Shown here in pieces: positions 7,243-8,384 of a stretch of DNA of 8,384 nucleotides. Location: contig CAMLDJ010000244.1 of the NCBI GenBank assembly GCA_946478755.1, positions 1 to 8,384 of the forward strand, given 5' to 3'. This stretch comes from an uncultured Pedobacter sp. (GTDB lineage: Bacteria; Bacteroidota; Bacteroidia; Sphingobacteriales; Sphingobacteriaceae). A model generated the notes under the pieces. The model did no database searches and had not been told where the DNA came from. It was given only the letters and a program-made list of their open reading frames with translations. Each line of letters opens with the position of its first letter. Positions within the stretch are counted from its first letter, which is position 1. Position numbers and translations under genes: made by a program.

Positions 7243-7244
7243 TG
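7201..7244 (+). promoter_or_regulatory. Attenuator-type hairpin overlapping the leader His codons and stop
   Basis: The core is a perfect 7-bp GC-rich stem, CATCGCC (7216-7222) with GGCGATG (7227-7233), around the loop TTGC. After an internal loop it extends through TTACAT (7204-7209) pairing with ATGTAA (7237-7242), and CAT (7201-7203) with a final ATG using one bulge. The 5' arm contains four of the His codons and the 3' arm contains the leader stop. A ribosome stalled at the His codons would hold the hairpin open. One that finishes and leaves would let it form. The following bases (TGTTTTGT) are only mildly U-rich, so whether it terminates transcription directly, pauses polymerase or acts through another structure is unresolved. 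Confidence 0.65.
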
Positions 7245-7260
7245 TTTTGTACTTCAAAAC
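7244..7260 (+). promoter_or_regulatory. Weak second hairpin downstream of the leader stop
   Basis: GTTTTG (7244-7249) and CAAAAC (7255-7260) form a 6-bp AU-rich stem with loop TACTT, directly after the His leader hairpin. It shares its first base with that hairpin. It could be an alternative or competing structure, but with only two GC pairs it is marginal. Confidence 0.3.
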
Positions 7261-7309
7261 TTGTTTCCGAAATATCTTCTTGTTCAATCAATAATTCTAA
7301 AAGCACTAA

Positions 7310-8161
7310 GTGAAAACACTAAAAATTGCTATCCAGAAATCGGGTAGGTTAAACGAAAAATCTGTAGAGATCCTTAAAAATTGTGGTTTATCCTTCGAAA
7401 ACTATAAAAGTTCATTAATATCAACTGTTACTAATTTCCCGTTAGAAATCCTTTTTCTGAGAGACGATGACATCCCCGAATATGTACAGGACGGAATCGC
7501 AGATCTAGGAATAGTTGGCGAAAATGTAATTGTTGAGGCCGGAGCCGAAGTAACCTATCTTCAAAAACTGGGCTTTGGCAAATGTACCCTTAAAATTGCC
7601 ATCCCTAACGAAAGCCAGATTACAGAAATTGCTCAACTGGAAGGCAAAGCCATCGCTACCTCTTACCCGGTGATCCTCGAAAAATACCTGAGAGATAACC
7701 ATGTAAATGCTGAGGTAAGGACCATTTCCGGATCTGTTGAAATTGGCCCGGGACTTGGGCTGAGTGATGCCATCTGCGACATCGTTTCTACAGGAGGGAC
7801 ATTAAAAAGCAACGGACTGAAACCTTTCTCAGAAGTCATGAAATCCGAAGCGGTATTGATTGGAAAAGAAGGATCGGATCTGCTGCCCGAAGTCCAGGAA
7901 TTGTTGCAGCGTATCCGTTCGGTACTGCGTGCCAAAGAGACCAAGTACGTCGTATTGAATGTAGCCAAAACCAACCTCAAAAAAGTAGTGGACCTGTTGC
8001 CAGGTGTAAAAAGTCCGACCGTTGTTCCCTTGTTTGATGAAGACTGGGTAGCCGTACATTCGGTAATTGCAGAACACGACTTCTGGGAAAAGATCAATAG
8101 CCTGAAAGCCGCAGGTGCCGAAGGAATTGTTGTGATGCCAATCGAAAAAATCATTACATAA
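7310..8161 (+). CDS. hisG: ATP phosphoribosyltransferase, long form (HisG-L)
   Basis: HisG catalyses the first committed step of histidine synthesis, joining ATP and PRPP to give phosphoribosyl-ATP in the cytoplasm. The 283-residue length identifies the long form, which carries its own regulatory domain and needs no HisZ partner. Motifs in order are QKSGRL (9-14), DDDIPEYVQDGIADLGIVG (52-70), and the PRPP-binding region SGSVE (140-144) with GLGLSDAICDIVSTGGTL (148-165) and SNGL. The C-terminal ACT-like domain spans about 210-283 and ends GAEGIVVMPIEKII, which in this family binds histidine for feedback inhibition. The start is GTG at 7310: an in-frame TAA lies immediately before it (7307-7309), so no longer product is possible, and MKTLKIAIQKSGRL begins as homologues do. 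It is preceded by the His-rich leader, so control at expression level is expected in addition to feedback inhibition. The hisD gene follows after 89 bases. Confidence 0.97.
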   Translation: MKTLKIAIQKSGRLNEKSVEILKNCGLSFENYKSSLISTVTNFPLEILFLRDDDIPEYVQDGIADLGIVGENVIVEAGAEVTYLQKLGFGKCTLKIAIPNESQITEIAQLEGKAIATSYPVILEKYLRDNHVNAEVRTISGSVEIGPGLGLSDAICDIVSTGGTLKSNGLKPFSEVMKSEAVLIGKEGSDLLPEVQELLQRIRSVLRAKETKYVVLNVAKTNLKKVVDLLPGVKSPTVVPLFDEDWVAVHSVIAEHDFWEKINSLKAAGAEGIVVMPIEKIIT

Positions 8162-8250
8162 GTAATCGTTAGGTAACAAAAAGCTATAATTTTTGACTAA
8201 AAAACACTAAATACAGCATTAACCAATAGTTAAACTGAAAATATAAAACG

Positions 8251-8384
8251 TTGAAAACCTACACTTATAAGGATTTAACTAAAGAAGAGATTGAATCCAT
8301 CTGTTTGAGACAACTGGATGACGATGTGAGAAGCGTGTCGGCACCCATGGCCCGGAGCCGCTCCTGCCGGCCCGCCAGAGCAAC
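8251..8384 (+). CDS. hisD: Histidinol dehydrogenase, 5' end only; homology appears lost after about codon 25
   Basis: HisD oxidises histidinol to histidine in the last two steps of the pathway. The reading frame from TTG 8251 gives MKTYTYKDLTKEEIESICLR followed by QLDDD, which fits the N-terminus of Bacteroidota HisD and its usual place behind hisG. No ATG is available near this position. After the GAT ending at 8325, a HisD would continue with a hydrophobic helix leading to the VRxII.dV..nGD block. Instead the frame reads VRSVSAPMARSRSCRPARA, which is not HisD-like and coincides with a jump to very high GC. Only about 25 codons are therefore believable. The gene is also cut by the window end. 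The identification rests on context plus a short N-terminal match. Confidence 0.7.
   Translation, partial: MKTYTYKDLTKEEIESICLRQLDDDVRSVSAPMARSRSCRPARA
8326..8384. other. Suspected foreign or chimeric sequence at the contig end
   Basis: The last ~59 bases are about three quarters G+C, in sharp contrast with the AT-rich DNA just upstream. They interrupt HisD homology. The reverse strand reads continuously as VALAGRQERLRAMGADTLL with mostly G or C in third positions, the style of a high-GC organism's protein. A chimeric read or misassembly is the simplest explanation; a real insertion boundary cannot be excluded. The exact junction is uncertain by several bases. Confidence 0.55.

Noticed and set aside
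7263..7330. A classical U-tailed intrinsic terminator just before hisG
   Set aside because: Only tiny pairings such as AGTG-AAAA-CACT (7309-7320) were seen. None is GC-rich or followed by a T-run, so no terminator is called.
7663..8154. A 163-codon open frame on the minus strand
   Set aside because: It is antisense to hisG, whose identity is certain over this whole stretch, and the translated sequence has low-complexity Ser/Thr runs with no family resemblance.
8186..8196. TATAATTTTTG between hisG and hisD as an internal promoter
   Set aside because: Spacing inside the -7 box does not match TAnnTTTG and no properly spaced -33 TTTG is present; hisD is more simply cotranscribed with hisG.

Overview
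The window looks like chromosomal DNA from a Bacteroidota species, most likely the Sphingobacteriaceae (Pedobacter-like). The evidence is a SusD/RagB-family outer-membrane lipoprotein fragment, a BatA-domain membrane protein, a long-form HisG, a promoter matching the Bacteroidota TTTG/TAnnTTTG consensus, weak Shine-Dalgarno use, several non-ATG starts and moderately low GC. The genus is inferred from protein character only; no database search was possible.

Layout. Positions 1-780 hold the C-terminal half of a SusD-like glycan-binding lipoprotein, cut by the window edge. It is followed by a strong 9-bp hairpin (859-883) and a lipoprotein of the DUF6528 beta-propeller-like type (923-2017). Together these look like the downstream end of a polysaccharide utilisation locus. 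A convergent junction (2018-2073) separates it from a compact minus-strand operon, 7001 down to 2074. In transcription order this encodes a YcbB-type L,D-transpeptidase lipoprotein, a BatA/vWA-like three-helix membrane protein, and a dihydroorotase-fold protein that has lost nearly all its metal ligands. The last two genes overlap by 4 bases (ATGA).

A divergent intergenic region (7002-7309) then leads into the plus-strand histidine operon. It has a near-perfect Bacteroidota promoter (7101-7131), a short leader ORF with 6 His codons in 20 (7180-7242), a hairpin built over those His codons and the leader stop, then hisG (GTG start, 7310-8161) and the 5' end of hisD (TTG start, 8251 on). The leader and hairpin are the clearest regulatory system here and point to histidine-responsive attenuation, although no classical GC-rich, U-tailed terminator was found.

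The last ~59 bases (from about 8326) change abruptly to roughly 75% GC, stop resembling HisD, and read on the minus strand like part of a high-GC organism's gene. They are probably a chimeric contig end rather than biology.

The observations most worth a second look are the His-rich leader and its hairpin, the metal-site-less dihydroorotase homologue translationally coupled to a membrane protein, and the suspected chimeric end.
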